Source of the DNA: Rhodovulum bhavnagarense
GTDB taxonomy: Bacteria > Pseudomonadota > Alphaproteobacteria > Rhodobacterales > Rhodobacteraceae
Assembly: GCF_004343505.1 (NCBI RefSeq)
Contig: NZ_SLXU01000010.1
Span: 1-64,000 of the forward strand
Direction of reading: 5' to 3'
DNA length: 64,000 nucleotides
Notes under the pieces: generated by a model
The model's database searches: none
What the model was told of the DNA's origin: nothing
The model's input: the letters and a program-made list of their open reading frames with translations, nothing else
Made by a program: the position numbers and the translations under genes
Part shown: piece by piece, positions 8,006 through 21,001 of the stretch
Numbering within the stretch: position 1 is the first letter of the stretch
Layout of the letters: each line of letters begins with the position of its first letter

Positions 8006-9477
8006 TGTCCCCGTTGATCGTATGGGCCGCGATCGGCCTGTTCACCGTCCTGGGTTTTGTCATCGCCCTGCGCGCCGCGCGCGCCAATAGCGGAACCGCG
8101 GGCGATTATTATATCGCCGGGCGGGATGTCGGGGGCATGGTGGCGGGGCTGTCTTATGCCGCGACCACCTATTCTGCATTCATGCTGGTGGTGCTGACCG
8201 GGCTGACCTATCGCGGCGGCGCAGGTGCGCTTGGGTTTGAACTGATCTATTTCGCGGGGCTGTCGCTTTTGGTGGTCTTTGCGCCACGCTTCTGGCTGGT
8301 GGCCCGCCGCTGGGGCTTTATTTCCCCGGCCGAGATGATCGGCGCCCGCTATGGAAGCCGCAATGTCGCGCGGGCGATGGCGCTGGTCAGCCTGGTGTTC
8401 TTGTTGCCCTATTGCACCACCCAGATGGCCGGGATCGGCCTGTTGCTGTCGGGGGTGACCGATGGCGGCATCACCCTGTTCGGTGCCGTGGCCACGGGCG
8501 CGGCCCTCTCGATGTTCTGGGCGGTTCTGGCCGGTCTGCGTTCGGTCGCTTGGACGGATGCGGCGCTGTCGGTGGTGATGCTGGGATCGGGTCTGCTTGC
8601 GGTGGGGTTCGCTGTGTCCGAACTGGGGGGGCTTGCGGCCTTTGGCCAGGGGCTGGTCGCCGATCACGGCGCCTGGCTGGGCGTGCCGGGTTCGGGATTG
8701 TGGAGCCTGCCAACCTTTGTTGCCCTGGCCTTTCCGTGGTTCTTTTTCGCGCTATCGAACCCGCAGGTCAGCCAGCGATTGTTCGTGCTGCGCGATTTCC
8801 GCGCAATGCGGCGTATGATCCTATGGGTTCTGGGCTTTGGCTTTGTCTTTACGCTGATCGCGGTGGCCTGGGGGTTTGCGGCGTTGCAACTGGTGCCTGG
8901 GCTGGAAAACAGTTCCATGGCTACGCCCGCGCTGTTGACCTCGGGGGCGGTGCCGGTCTGGGTGGGGCTGTTGTTGATCCTCGGTATCCTGTCGGCGGCG
9001 ATTTCGACACTTGATTCCATCGCGCTTGCGGTGGGCGCGATGATCGCGCGTGATTTCGTCCGGCGCGAGGGAGTGTCCAATGACGGGCTGCAAATCCTGG
9101 CCGGGCGCGTCGTGATCGTTGGCGTGATCCTGTTTGCCAGTTATTTCGCCCTGCAAAAGGCCCAGGTCGTCGACCAGTTGGCGGCGCTGTCGGCGGCCGG
9201 CCTCTTGGTGACTGTCCCGCCGATCTTCGGCGCGTTCTTCTGGTCGCGGGGGACGGCGGCGGGGGCGCTGGCCGGTATCCTCGGCGGGGCCGCGGTCGCG
9301 GTTTGGATGGCGATCCTGCAAGGGGTCAGCGTGTTCAACCCGTTGCTTCCGTTCACGGTGGGCGGCGTCAGCGCGGCGTTGTTCGTGGGCGTCAGCCTTG
9401 CCACGCGGCCCCGCGCGGGCGCATTGGATTTCGCGGCCGAGATCGCGGACGACATGTCGCGTCACCGGGCCTGGTAG
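8002..9477 (+). CDS. sodium:solute symporter family protein
   Basis: This is a 491-residue sodium:solute symporter with about 13 membrane segments and the family sequence DYYIAGRDVGGMVAGLSYAATTYSA near the N-terminus. The start is ATG 8002, overlapping the small protein's stop; ATG 8005 is an equally good alternative. In-frame sequence upstream to 7375 is shadow of other genes. It lacks the acidic insertion of the first symporter, so it is a different subfamily. The substrate is unknown; linkage to acs and the DUF294/exonuclease genes suggests a carboxylate. The gene is followed by a convergent phosphate permease with a hairpin between them. Confidence 0.88.
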   Translation: MMSPLIVWAAIGLFTVLGFVIALRAARANSGTAGDYYIAGRDVGGMVAGLSYAATTYSAFMLVVLTGLTYRGGAGALGFELIYFAGLSLLVVFAPRFWLVARRWGFISPAEMIGARYGSRNVARAMALVSLVFLLPYCTTQMAGIGLLLSGVTDGGITLFGAVATGAALSMFWAVLAGLRSVAWTDAALSVVMLGSGLLAVGFAVSELGGLAAFGQGLVADHGAWLGVPGSGLWSLPTFVALAFPWFFFALSNPQVSQRLFVLRDFRAMRRMILWVLGFGFVFTLIAVAWGFAALQLVPGLENSSMATPALLTSGAVPVWVGLLLILGILSAAISTLDSIALAVGAMIARDFVRREGVSNDGLQILAGRVVIVGVILFASYFALQKAQVVDQLAALSAAGLLVTVPPIFGAFFWSRGTAAGALAGILGGAAVAVWMAILQGVSVFNPLLPFTVGGVSAALFVGVSLATRPRAGALDFAAEIADDMSRHRAW

Positions 9478-9493
9478 TCCGGCCCACAGGCGC

Positions 9494-9526
9494 CGGGCGG
9501 GGAACGCTGTGCCAGTCCCCCGCCCG
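9494..9526. terminator. GC hairpin between convergent genes
   Basis: Nine-base arms CGGGCGGGG and CCCCGCCCG flank a 15-base loop between the symporter and the phosphate permease, which end towards each other. There is no T-run on either side, so termination is only plausible. Confidence 0.4.
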
Positions 9527-9605
9527 TCGCGGCATTCACAGGTGCGGATGGGGAGGTGATCTGGCCGGGGCCGTGCGCGGTCAAACGGCTCGGCGCGGCC
9601 GCATC

Positions 9606-11087
9606 TCACCCCATCAAGCCTCGCATAACGACGAACATGGCGCCAGACAAGATCGCCGCGGCCGGTACTGTGACAACCCAGGCGGCGATGATGGTCATGA
9701 AATGCGACCGGCGCACCAGTTTGCGGCGGCGGCGTTCCTCTGCGGGGATGCGTTTTGCGGGGGGGCGTGCCATGTTGATCTGGCGGGCGCGCTGTTCGGC
9801 ATGCCATTCGCGGAAAAAGCCCACGCCGAACACGCCGCCCACCGCGATGTGGGTGGAACTGACAGGCAGACCCAGCCAGGATGCCACGATCACCGTGATC
9901 GCCGCCGACAGTGCCACGCAATAGGCGCGCATCGGGTTCAACTTGGTGATCTGGCTGCCGACCATGCGGATCAGCTTGGGCCCGAACAGCATCAGCCCGA
10001 ACGAGATGCCGAAGGCGCCGATCACCATCACCCAGGCCGGGATCGCCACCTTGCCGGCCACCGCGCCGAATTCCTGCGCATGAACAATGGCTGCCAGCGG
10101 CCCCACGGCGTTGGCCACGTCATTCGCACCATGCGCAAAGGACAAGAGCGCCGCCGAGACCACCAGCGGAAAGCCGAACAGCGCCTTGAGCGATCTATTA
10201 CGGTTTTCCATTCCCCGTGACTGGCGCCGGATGGCCGGAATCGCGATCAGCCAGGCCGCGATACCTACCCCCGCCCCGATTGCGAGCGCGTGCGAAAGGT
10301 CGATATCGACAATACGCTTGAGGCCCTTCAACGCGAGGTAGCTCGCGAAGGTTCCTGCCATCAGACCGATCAGTGCCGGAACCCATCTGCGGGCCGCCGC
10401 GATCTTGTCCTCGACATAGATGATCCGCCATTTGATAAAGGCCAGGACAGCCGCCGCGATTACCCCGCCCAAGAGCGGTGAGATTACCCAGCTTGCCGCG
10501 ATGGCGCCCATCGTGGACCAGTTCACCGCCGCGCCCCCCGCGGCGGCGACCCCGGCGCCCAGGACCCCCCCCACCACGGAATGCGTGGTCGAGACCGGGG
10601 CGCTGAACCAGGTCGCGATATTCACCCAGATCGCCGCGGATAACAGCGCCGACATCATCGCCCAGGTAAAGACCTGTGCATTCTCTACCGCGGCCGGGTC
10701 AATGATGCCCTTGGAAATGGTCGAAACAACGTCGCCGCCCGCGATCAGCGCGCCGGCGCTTTCGAAGATGGCCGCGATCATGATGGCACCGCTCAGGGAC
10801 AGCGCGCTGGCCCCGACGGCGGGCCCCATGTTGTTGGCGACGTCGTTGGCCCCGATGTTCAGCGCCATATAGGCGCCAAAGCCCGCCGCCGCGACGATGA
10901 ACAGCATTCCGGGCGCCTGGCCGACGATGACACCTGCCACCAGCGCCGCGAGCACGATGAACGCAAGGGAGATACCCACGCCGATCAGCGGGCGTGACAC
11001 GTACATGGTAGCGGACTCGACCCGTGTCAGACGGTTGAGATCCTTGTCCAGCGTGCGCCACTGGTAACGCTTTGAACTGTCGGTCAC
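9606..11087 (-). CDS. PiT-family inorganic phosphate permease
   Basis: The product is 493 residues with two homologous halves. Each half carries the PiT signature: GANDVANNMGPAVGA in the N-terminal half and GANDVANAVGPLAAI in the C-terminal half. A hydrophilic, very basic loop near the C-terminus (EERRRRKLVRRS) precedes the last helices. It catalyses phosphate, probably metal-phosphate, symport across the inner membrane. The start is GTG at 11087; a later ATG (MYVSRPL) would drop the conserved-looking cytoplasmic N-terminus. It runs away from the Nudix gene, which lies upstream on the same strand with a 44-base gap. No PhoU-like gene is adjacent. Confidence 0.93.
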   Translation of the reverse strand: MTDSSKRYQWRTLDKDLNRLTRVESATMYVSRPLIGVGISLAFIVLAALVAGVIVGQAPGMLFIVAAAGFGAYMALNIGANDVANNMGPAVGASALSLSGAIMIAAIFESAGALIAGGDVVSTISKGIIDPAAVENAQVFTWAMMSALLSAAIWVNIATWFSAPVSTTHSVVGGVLGAGVAAAGGAAVNWSTMGAIAASWVISPLLGGVIAAAVLAFIKWRIIYVEDKIAAARRWVPALIGLMAGTFASYLALKGLKRIVDIDLSHALAIGAGVGIAAWLIAIPAIRRQSRGMENRNRSLKALFGFPLVVSAALLSFAHGANDVANAVGPLAAIVHAQEFGAVAGKVAIPAWVMVIGAFGISFGLMLFGPKLIRMVGSQITKLNPMRAYCVALSAAITVIVASWLGLPVSSTHIAVGGVFGVGFFREWHAEQRARQINMARPPAKRIPAEERRRRKLVRRSHFMTIIAAWVVTVPAAAILSGAMFVVMRGLMG

Positions 11088-11131
11088 GCGCTTGTCCGGT
11101 CTTGTGGGCCGTTAAAGTTCCCGAGCGGGTA

Positions 11132-11599
11132 TCAGGTCCCAAGATCGGATGGAAGGTTTTCAAGGAGTTCTTTCAGGTCGGGCTCATCCACCGCTGCCGC
11201 GGCCTCCGGCGGGCTCATCCACCGGCGGGTTCTTTCCGACATCTCGGGAAAGGTCTTGTGGAGGTTTTCCACCTCAACGGCATAGACATCGACTTCGGTC
11301 AGGACCGGCACGCCACCTTTCAGCCGCTTGTCGTAATGGTACTGCCCTATCTTGCGGGCGGGGGCTTTTTTCGCGCGGACCCCGGCCTCTTCCCAGGCTT
11401 CCTCGCAGGCGGTGCCCTCTGCGTTCAGGCCGGGTTTTGGCCATCCCTTCGGCAGAATCCAGCGCCCGGTATCGCGCGAGGTGATCATCAGGATCTCTGG
11501 TCCGTCGGGACCCTTGCGGAAACACAGGGCGGCGACCTGAAACCGGGCGGGTCGACGCAGCAGTGGCGATAGCGCGGCATTCCAAAAGGTCTTGAGCAT
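11132..11599 (-). CDS. Nudix hydrolase
   Basis: This 155-residue protein has a Nudix fold: strand RFQVAALCFRK, then PKGWPKPGLNAEG and the Nudix helix EEAWEEAGV. It belongs to the alphaproteobacterial subgroup with WILPKGWP, in which the first Glu of the classical Nudix box is not at its usual place; the catalytic EExxEE helix is intact. It should hydrolyse a nucleoside-diphosphate-linked compound such as a diphosphoinositol-, ADP-ribose- or dinucleotide-type substrate, but which one cannot be told. ATG 11599 is the only good start. It is upstream of the phosphate permease in the same direction, which may or may not be functional linkage. Confidence 0.88.
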   Translation of the reverse strand: MLKTFWNAALSPLLRRPARFQVAALCFRKGPDGPEILMITSRDTGRWILPKGWPKPGLNAEGTACEEAWEEAGVRAKKAPARKIGQYHYDKRLKGGVPVLTEVDVYAVEVENLHKTFPEMSERTRRWMSPPEAAAAVDEPDLKELLENLPSDLGT

Positions 11600-11738
11600 T
11601 CAATTCCTCATACGAGCAAAGCCTTGTTCCTATCAGCATTCGTATGCTGATACGAGTGGCTCCGTGTCGTCAACGGGATCGCGCGGCGCCTTCCTGTCAA
11701 GGATGCCACGCGGGTGGGCAAAATCCTGCCCAGAAAGC

Positions 11739-11774
11739 AAAAGCCCCTGGAAACCAGGGTTTCCAGGGGCTTTT
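11739..11774 (-). terminator. terminator downstream of tRNA-Leu
   Basis: A perfect 17-base inverted repeat (AAAAGCCCCTGGAAACC and its complement) with a two-base centre lies 11 bases beyond the 3' end of the tRNA on the minus strand and ends in TTTT. The perfect stem would also work on the plus strand. Confidence 0.85.
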
Positions 11775-11785
11775 GGGCTTGACAA

Positions 11786-11872
11786 TGGTGCCCAGGAGAG
11801 GACTCGAACCTCCACGTCCATACAGACACTAGCACCTGAAGCTAGCGCGTCTACCAATTCCGCCACCTGGGC
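11786..11872 (-). tRNA. tRNA-Leu(CAG)
   Basis: This is an 87-base class II tRNA read on the minus strand. The acceptor stem GCCCAGG pairs with CCTGGGC, followed by A and an encoded CCA. The anticodon loop is TTCAGGT in a CTAGC/GCTAG stem, giving anticodon CAG. It has a long variable arm (TGTCTGTATGGACG) and the T-arm GGTTCGAGTCC. The perfect hairpin at 11739-11774 follows it. Confidence 0.97.
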
Positions 11873-12017
11873 CGGTGTCGTGAGGCGGTGCAATAACGGG
11901 GGCGGCGGGTGGTGTCAACGGCGATCTGAAGGAAAAATGTGATGCTGTCGCGCGCGCTTGTTTGCAGGCGGTTGTGCATATATCCAATGCTGGGCATCCA
12001 GCTCGGGAGGAATTGCC

Positions 12018-13004
12018 ATGTCGCGGCTTGTTACCATTTTCGGGGGCTCTGGATTCGTCGGCCGATACGTTGCGCGCCGCATGGCGCAAGAGGGCTGGCG
12101 CGTGCGCGTCGCCGTGCGGCGCCCCAACGAGGCGCTGTTCGTGCGCACCTATGGCGCGGTCGGCCAGGTAGAGCCGGTTCTGTGCAATATCCGCGACTGC
12201 GACTCGGTCGCCGCCGCGTTGCGGGGGGCCGATGCCGCGGTCAACTGCGTGGGTATCCTCAACGAGGTGGGTCGCAACACGTTTGGCCTGGTCCAGCATC
12301 ACGGTGCCGAGCATGTCGCACAAGAGGCCGCAAAGGCCGGTATTGCGCGGCTGGTGCATATATCTGCCATCGGCGCGGACCCGCACGGCAAAAGCGCCTA
12401 TGCCCAAAGCAAGGGACTGGGCGAAGCGGCGGTTACAGAGGCGTTTCCGCAGGCGGTGATCCTGCGCCCCTCGATCGTGTTCGGGCCCGAGGACCAGTTC
12501 TTCAACCGTTTTGCCGGCATGGCGCGATTCCTGCCGGTTCTGCCGGTAACCGGCGGAGCGAGCATGTTCCAGCCTGTCTATGTCGATGACGTGGCGCATG
12601 CGGCGGCGATGGGGGTGACGGGCGACGCGGCGCCGGGTATCTACGAACTGGGCGGCCCCGAAACGCGCAGTTTCGCCGATCTGATGGAGGAGATGCTCGA
12701 GGTGATCCGGCGGCCAAAGGTTCTGGTTCTGAACCTGCCCTTGCCGGTTTCGGCGCTGATGGGGGCTGTGTTCGACCTGCTTCAGGCGCTGTCGCTGGGG
12801 CTGTTCACCAACTCGGTCCTGACCCGCGACCAGGTGCGCAGCCTGGGGCTGGACAACGTGGTTGGCAAGGATATGCCGGGGCTGCCGGAGCTGGGCATCG
12901 CGCCCACCGCGATGGACGCGGTGCTGCCGGAATACCTGTGGCGCTATCGTCCGGCGGGCCAGTTCTACGAGGTGCGTGAATCGGCCAAGCGCCTGCGCCC
13001 CTAG
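12018..13004 (+). CDS. complex I NDUFA9-like NAD(P)-binding protein
   Basis: The product is 328 residues, an extended short-chain dehydrogenase/epimerase fold. The N-terminus MSRLVTIFGGSGFVGRYVA is a Rossmann motif (GGSGFVG). Later come HISAIGAD and SKGLGEAAV, which replace the catalytic YxxxK of true epimerases, as in the NDUFA9 subgroup. Start ATG 12018 has GGGAGGAATT upstream; an in-frame ATG at 11958 is discounted. Proteobacterial members are thought to act in NADH dehydrogenase assembly or NAD(P)H-linked quinone chemistry, but this is not proven. It lies convergent with uppP, overlapping its 3' end by 4 bases (13001-13004). Confidence 0.85.
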   Translation: MSRLVTIFGGSGFVGRYVARRMAQEGWRVRVAVRRPNEALFVRTYGAVGQVEPVLCNIRDCDSVAAALRGADAAVNCVGILNEVGRNTFGLVQHHGAEHVAQEAAKAGIARLVHISAIGADPHGKSAYAQSKGLGEAAVTEAFPQAVILRPSIVFGPEDQFFNRFAGMARFLPVLPVTGGASMFQPVYVDDVAHAAAMGVTGDAAPGIYELGGPETRSFADLMEEMLEVIRRPKVLVLNLPLPVSALMGAVFDLLQALSLGLFTNSVLTRDQVRSLGLDNVVGKDMPGLPELGIAPTAMDAVLPEYLWRYRPAGQFYEVRESAKRLRP

Positions 13005-13804
13005 CCATAGGCAATGGAAAGCAGCACCAGGCCAAGGATCACGCGATAGATCACGTAGGGTGTAAAGCTGACGGTGCGGGCCAGGCGCATCATCACCGCC
13101 AATGCCGCCAGTGCCGAGGCAAAGGCGAAGGCGGCCGCTATTGCCCCGTCCCGCGCCATTGCGAGGTTGGCATCGGCTGCCACCTCGCCGCCGACCAACA
13201 GGCCCGCGACCGTGATGGTCGGGATCGACATCAGCATCGATAGCCGTGCCGCGCCCACCCGGTCATAGCCAAGCGCCCGTGCCGCCGTGATCGTGATGCC
13301 CGAGCGCGAGGTGCCGGGAATCAGGGCAACCGCCTGCCACAGTCCCATGATGGCGGCATGTTTCAGTGTCCATTGCGGCGCCTTGCGGATGCGCGGTGCG
13401 CGCATGTCAACGGCCCATAACAGTATGCCAAAGACCAGCATCGTCCAGCCGATCACCGCGATACTGCGCAGTGCCGCGTCCAGCCCTGTCAGTTCGACGA
13501 TCAGCCCCAGGATCATCACCGGGATCGTCGCCACGATCAGGCAGAGCGCAAGGAATGCGCCGGGCGTGTCGATCTGTCCGCGCAGCACCCGGCCCAGCCC
13601 CGCGACGGCCAGCGCCACATCCTTGCGGAAATACAGCACCACCGCCCCGAGCGTGCCCACATGCACCGCCACGTCGATGGCCTGCCCCTGGTCGTCCAGC
13701 CCGGTGAGGTTGGGCAACAGGATCAGGTGCCCCGAGGACGAGATCGGCAAAAATTCGGTCACGCCCTGGATGATCGCGATCAGGAGCAGGTGATAAAGGG
13801 CCAT
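13001..13804 (-). CDS. uppP: undecaprenyl-diphosphate phosphatase
   Basis: This 267-residue inner-membrane protein removes one phosphate from undecaprenyl diphosphate, recycling the lipid carrier for peptidoglycan and other polymers. Both family motifs are present: QGVTEFLPISSSGH near residues 14-27, and PGTSRSGITI near the middle, containing the conserved Ser and Arg. About eight membrane helices are visible. The length is typical of BacA/UppP. ATG 13804 follows a region with no strong ribosome site. Its 3' end overlaps the end of the convergent NDUFA9-like gene by 4 bases. Confidence 0.95.
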   Translation of the reverse strand: MALYHLLLIAIIQGVTEFLPISSSGHLILLPNLTGLDDQGQAIDVAVHVGTLGAVVLYFRKDVALAVAGLGRVLRGQIDTPGAFLALCLIVATIPVMILGLIVELTGLDAALRSIAVIGWTMLVFGILLWAVDMRAPRIRKAPQWTLKHAAIMGLWQAVALIPGTSRSGITITAARALGYDRVGAARLSMLMSIPTITVAGLLVGGEVAADANLAMARDGAIAAAFAFASALAALAVMMRLARTVSFTPYVIYRVILGLVLLSIAYG

Positions 13805-13878
13805 GGCGGGGCTCGCGTTGGATCAGTCTCAGCATAGTAGGCTGATTCGGAAAGAGAAGGGTGCATAAAGATCAGTGT

Positions 13879-13952
13879 TATTGACCTTATTTTGGGTGCG
13901 ATCCAGCCAAATCGCGACGGCGACTGGAAAATAAAATGTAATTAGGTCAATG
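13879..13952. repeat. widely spaced inverted repeat in the gltD leader
   Basis: TATTGACCTTATT (13879-13891) and AATTAGGTCAATG (13940-13952) are inverted copies matching at 11 of 13 positions, with centres 61 bases apart in an AT-rich patch 80-150 bases before the gltD start. This looks like a paired regulator site. A separate GGGGCGCCCC palindrome lies closer to the gene at 13970-13979. Confidence 0.45.
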
Positions 13953-14031
13953 TGTGTGACTTTTATTTGCGGGGCGCCCCCCGTATAGAAGGCGCTTGAT
14001 TGGCCCGAACTCTGTGCCGGAGGACAGCACG

Positions 14032-15465
14032 ATGTCGAAGCGGAAGATGCTGCAATTCGTCAGCGTGGCAAAGGAAATGCCCGAGAAACGTGCCGCCGAT
14101 GCGCGCGCGCAAGACTTCCACGAGATCTACACCGAGTTCGCTGCCGAAAAGGCCGCCGAACAGGCCGCCCGATGCAGCCAATGCGGTGTGCCTTACTGCC
14201 AGGCGCATTGCCCGCTGCATAACAACATTCCCGACTGGCTGCGCCTGACCGCCGAGGGGCGGTTGCAAGAGGCCTATGAGATGAGCCAGTTCACCAACAC
14301 CTTCCCGGAAATCTGCGGCCGCATCTGCCCGCAGGATCGCCTGTGCGAGGGCAATTGCGTGATCGAACAGTCGGGCCACGGCACCGTGACCATCGGCGCG
14401 GTGGAAAAATACATCACTGACACCGCCTGGGACGAGGGCTGGGTCAAACCGATCCAGCCGGCCGAGGAGCGCCCCGAAAGCGTGGGTATCATCGGTGCCG
14501 GCCCCGGTGGTCTGGCCGCGGCCGACCGGCTGCGCCGCGCTGGTATCCAGGTCACGGTCTATGATCGGCATGACCGCGCGGGCGGCTTGCTGACCTATGG
14601 CATCCCCGGTTTCAAGCTGGAAAAGGACGTGGTGTTGCGCCGTGTCGCACAGTTGCAAGAGGCCGGTGTCGAATTCGTGCTGAACTGCAACGTCGGCACC
14701 GATATCAGCTTTGACGCGATCCGCGGCAAGCATGACGCCGCCCTGATCGCAACGGGCGTCTACAAGGCTCGCGACCTGTCCGGCCCCGGTGCGGGGGGCG
14801 CAGGCATCGTGGCCGCGCTGGACTACCTGACCGCGTCCAACCGCGTCAGCCTGGGCGACGAGGTGGCGGAGTACGAGGCGGGCACGCTGAATGCCAATGG
14901 CAAGCGCGTGGTCGTGATCGGCGGCGGCGACACCGCGATGGATTGTGTGCGCACCGCGATCCGGCAGGGGGCTGTCAGCGTGAAATGCCTCTATCGCCGT
15001 GATCGCGCCAACATGCCAGGCAGTCAGCGCGAGGTGCAGAACGCCGAGGAAGAGGGTGTTGAATTCGTGTGGCTTTCGGCCCCGAAAGGGTTTGCTGGCG
15101 ACCCGGTGGAATCGGTCATGGTGCAAAAGATGCGCCTGGGTCCGCCCGATGCCACCGGCCGTCAGACCCCCGAGGTCATCGAGGGCGCGGATTACGCCGA
15201 ACCTGCCGACCTGGTGATCAAGGCGCTGGGCTTCGAACCCGAGGATTTGCCGACGCTCTGGGGCGAGGACGCGCTGGAAGTGACCCGCTGGGGCACCGTC
15301 AGGGCCGAGTTCGGCACGCACGCGACGTCGCTGCCCGGTGTGTTCGCCGTGGGCGACGTGGTGCGCGGGGCCTCGCTGGTTGTGTGGGCGATCCGCGACG
15401 GGCGCGAGGCGGCCGATGCCATCCTCGACTTCCTGGCGCAGCCTGCGCAGGTGGCGGCGGAATAA
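14032..15465 (+). CDS. gltD: glutamate synthase (NADPH) small subunit
   Basis: The product is 477 residues. It oxidises NADPH and passes electrons through flavin and iron-sulfur centres to the large subunit. The N-terminal four-iron-four-sulfur ligands are CSQCGVPYCQAHC and CGRICPQDRLCEGNC. A FAD motif GAGPGGLAAADRL and an NADPH motif GGGDTAMDC follow, and the C-terminal FAD contact is GVFAVGDVVRG. ATG 14032 has GCCGGAGGA upstream; the in-frame ATG at 13996 has none. It precedes gltB by 80 bases in the same direction, the reverse of the enteric gltBD order. Confidence 0.96.
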   Translation: MSKRKMLQFVSVAKEMPEKRAADARAQDFHEIYTEFAAEKAAEQAARCSQCGVPYCQAHCPLHNNIPDWLRLTAEGRLQEAYEMSQFTNTFPEICGRICPQDRLCEGNCVIEQSGHGTVTIGAVEKYITDTAWDEGWVKPIQPAEERPESVGIIGAGPGGLAAADRLRRAGIQVTVYDRHDRAGGLLTYGIPGFKLEKDVVLRRVAQLQEAGVEFVLNCNVGTDISFDAIRGKHDAALIATGVYKARDLSGPGAGGAGIVAALDYLTASNRVSLGDEVAEYEAGTLNANGKRVVVIGGGDTAMDCVRTAIRQGAVSVKCLYRRDRANMPGSQREVQNAEEEGVEFVWLSAPKGFAGDPVESVMVQKMRLGPPDATGRQTPEVIEGADYAEPADLVIKALGFEPEDLPTLWGEDALEVTRWGTVRAEFGTHATSLPGVFAVGDVVRGASLVVWAIRDGREAADAILDFLAQPAQVAAE

Positions 15466-15545
15466 CCGGGGCTTTCCCGCAGTGACACATGAGCCGGGCC
15501 CGCAAGCGATGCGCGCCCCGACCCTCCGGAGAAAAGGGTAAGACC

Positions 15546-20084
<4,539 letters not shown>

Positions 20085-20110
20085 GCACGGCCCTTCCGTG
20101 TCGACATATC

Positions 20111-20133
20111 GGGGCCGCGCATTGCGCGGCCCC
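20111..20133 (+). terminator. terminator after gltB
   Basis: The perfect stem GGGGCCGCGC/GCGCGGCCCC with a three-base loop lies 27 bases after the gltB stop and is followed by TATCCTTT rather than a pure T-run. Confidence 0.7.
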
Positions 20134-20186
20134 TATCCTTTCCGCCGCCGATAGCCAAGCGGCCCGTGCCGCGCTATGACCCCGCC

Positions 20187-20948
20187 ATGGCGAAACGCAA
20201 AGCCCCCACCCCGCGCAAGACGCGCAAACCGGCCCGTGGCCGATCCGCCGCCCCGGCAGCACCCGGCCTACTCGCACGGCTGGGCATGTTGCTGCGGCGT
20301 ATGCGGCGGCGGGTGTTGCTGGGCTTGGTGCTGCTGCTGGCGCTGGCCGTGATCGGGCCGTCGGTCTTGAACCCGCCGATCACCTACACGATCTGGTCGG
20401 AAAAACGCCGGCTGGGCGAGGTCGAACGCCAGTGGGTGCCGATCGAGGCCGTGGCGCCGGTGATGCTGCGCGCGACCGTGGCTGCGGAGGATGCCAATTT
20501 CTGCCTGCACTGGGGATTCGATATGGCCGCGATCCGTGGCGCGCTGGCTGCAGGCGGGCGATACGGCGCCTCGACGATCAGCCAACAGACGGTCAAGAAT
20601 GTCTATCTTTGGCAGGGGCGCAACTGGTCGCGCAAGGCGATAGAGGGCGTGTTGACCCCGCTGGTCGAATTGACATGGTCCAAGCGGCGCATTCTCGAGG
20701 TCTATCTCAACGTGGCAGAATTCGGCGAGGGTGTCTTTGGCGTCGAGGCTGCCGCGCGCCACTATTTCGGCATTCCGGCCTCGAAACTGACTGCCGCGCA
20801 GGCCGCCGCGCTGGCCGTTGTTCTGCCCGACCCCAAGGATCGCGACGCCGCCCGGCTGACACCCGCGCTGGAGCGCCGTGCCCGCGCGGTGCGCGACGGG
20901 GCGGCAACGATCCGGGCCGATGGCCGCGCTGCCTGTTTCCAGAGTTGA
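20187..20948 (+). CDS. mtgA: monofunctional peptidoglycan glycosyltransferase
   Basis: This 253-residue protein has a basic cytoplasmic head, one membrane helix (about residues 39-56) and a periplasmic GT51 domain without a transpeptidase domain. It polymerises lipid II into glycan strands. GT51 motifs are [12 protein letters not shown] with the catalytic Glu, [25 protein letters not shown] and [16 protein letters not shown] use ATG 20187 (MAKRKAP); an in-frame ATG at 20166 has no better ribosome site. It stands alone after the gltB terminator and runs in the same direction as the GST gene. Confidence 0.94.
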   Translation: MAKRKAPTPRKTRKPARGRSAAPAAPGLLARLGMLLRRMRRRVLLGLVLLLALAVIGPSVLNPPITYTIWSEKRRLGEVERQWVPIEAVAPVMLRATVAAEDANFCLHWGFDMAAIRGALAAGGRYGASTISQQTVKNVYLWQGRNWSRKAIEGVLTPLVELTWSKRRILEVYLNVAEFGEGVFGVEAAARHYFGIPASKLTAAQAAALAVVLPDPKDRDAARLTPALERRARAVRDGAATIRADGRAACFQS

Positions 20949-21001
20949 AAATCCGCCCCTCGCGCGGCAAGAGGGGAAAGATCAACCCATCGGTGACCCG
21001 A

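Noticed and set aside
13970-13979. Palindrome GGGGCGCCCC upstream of gltD
   Set aside because: Short GC palindromes are expected often at this base composition; no paired copy or spacing supports a specific site.
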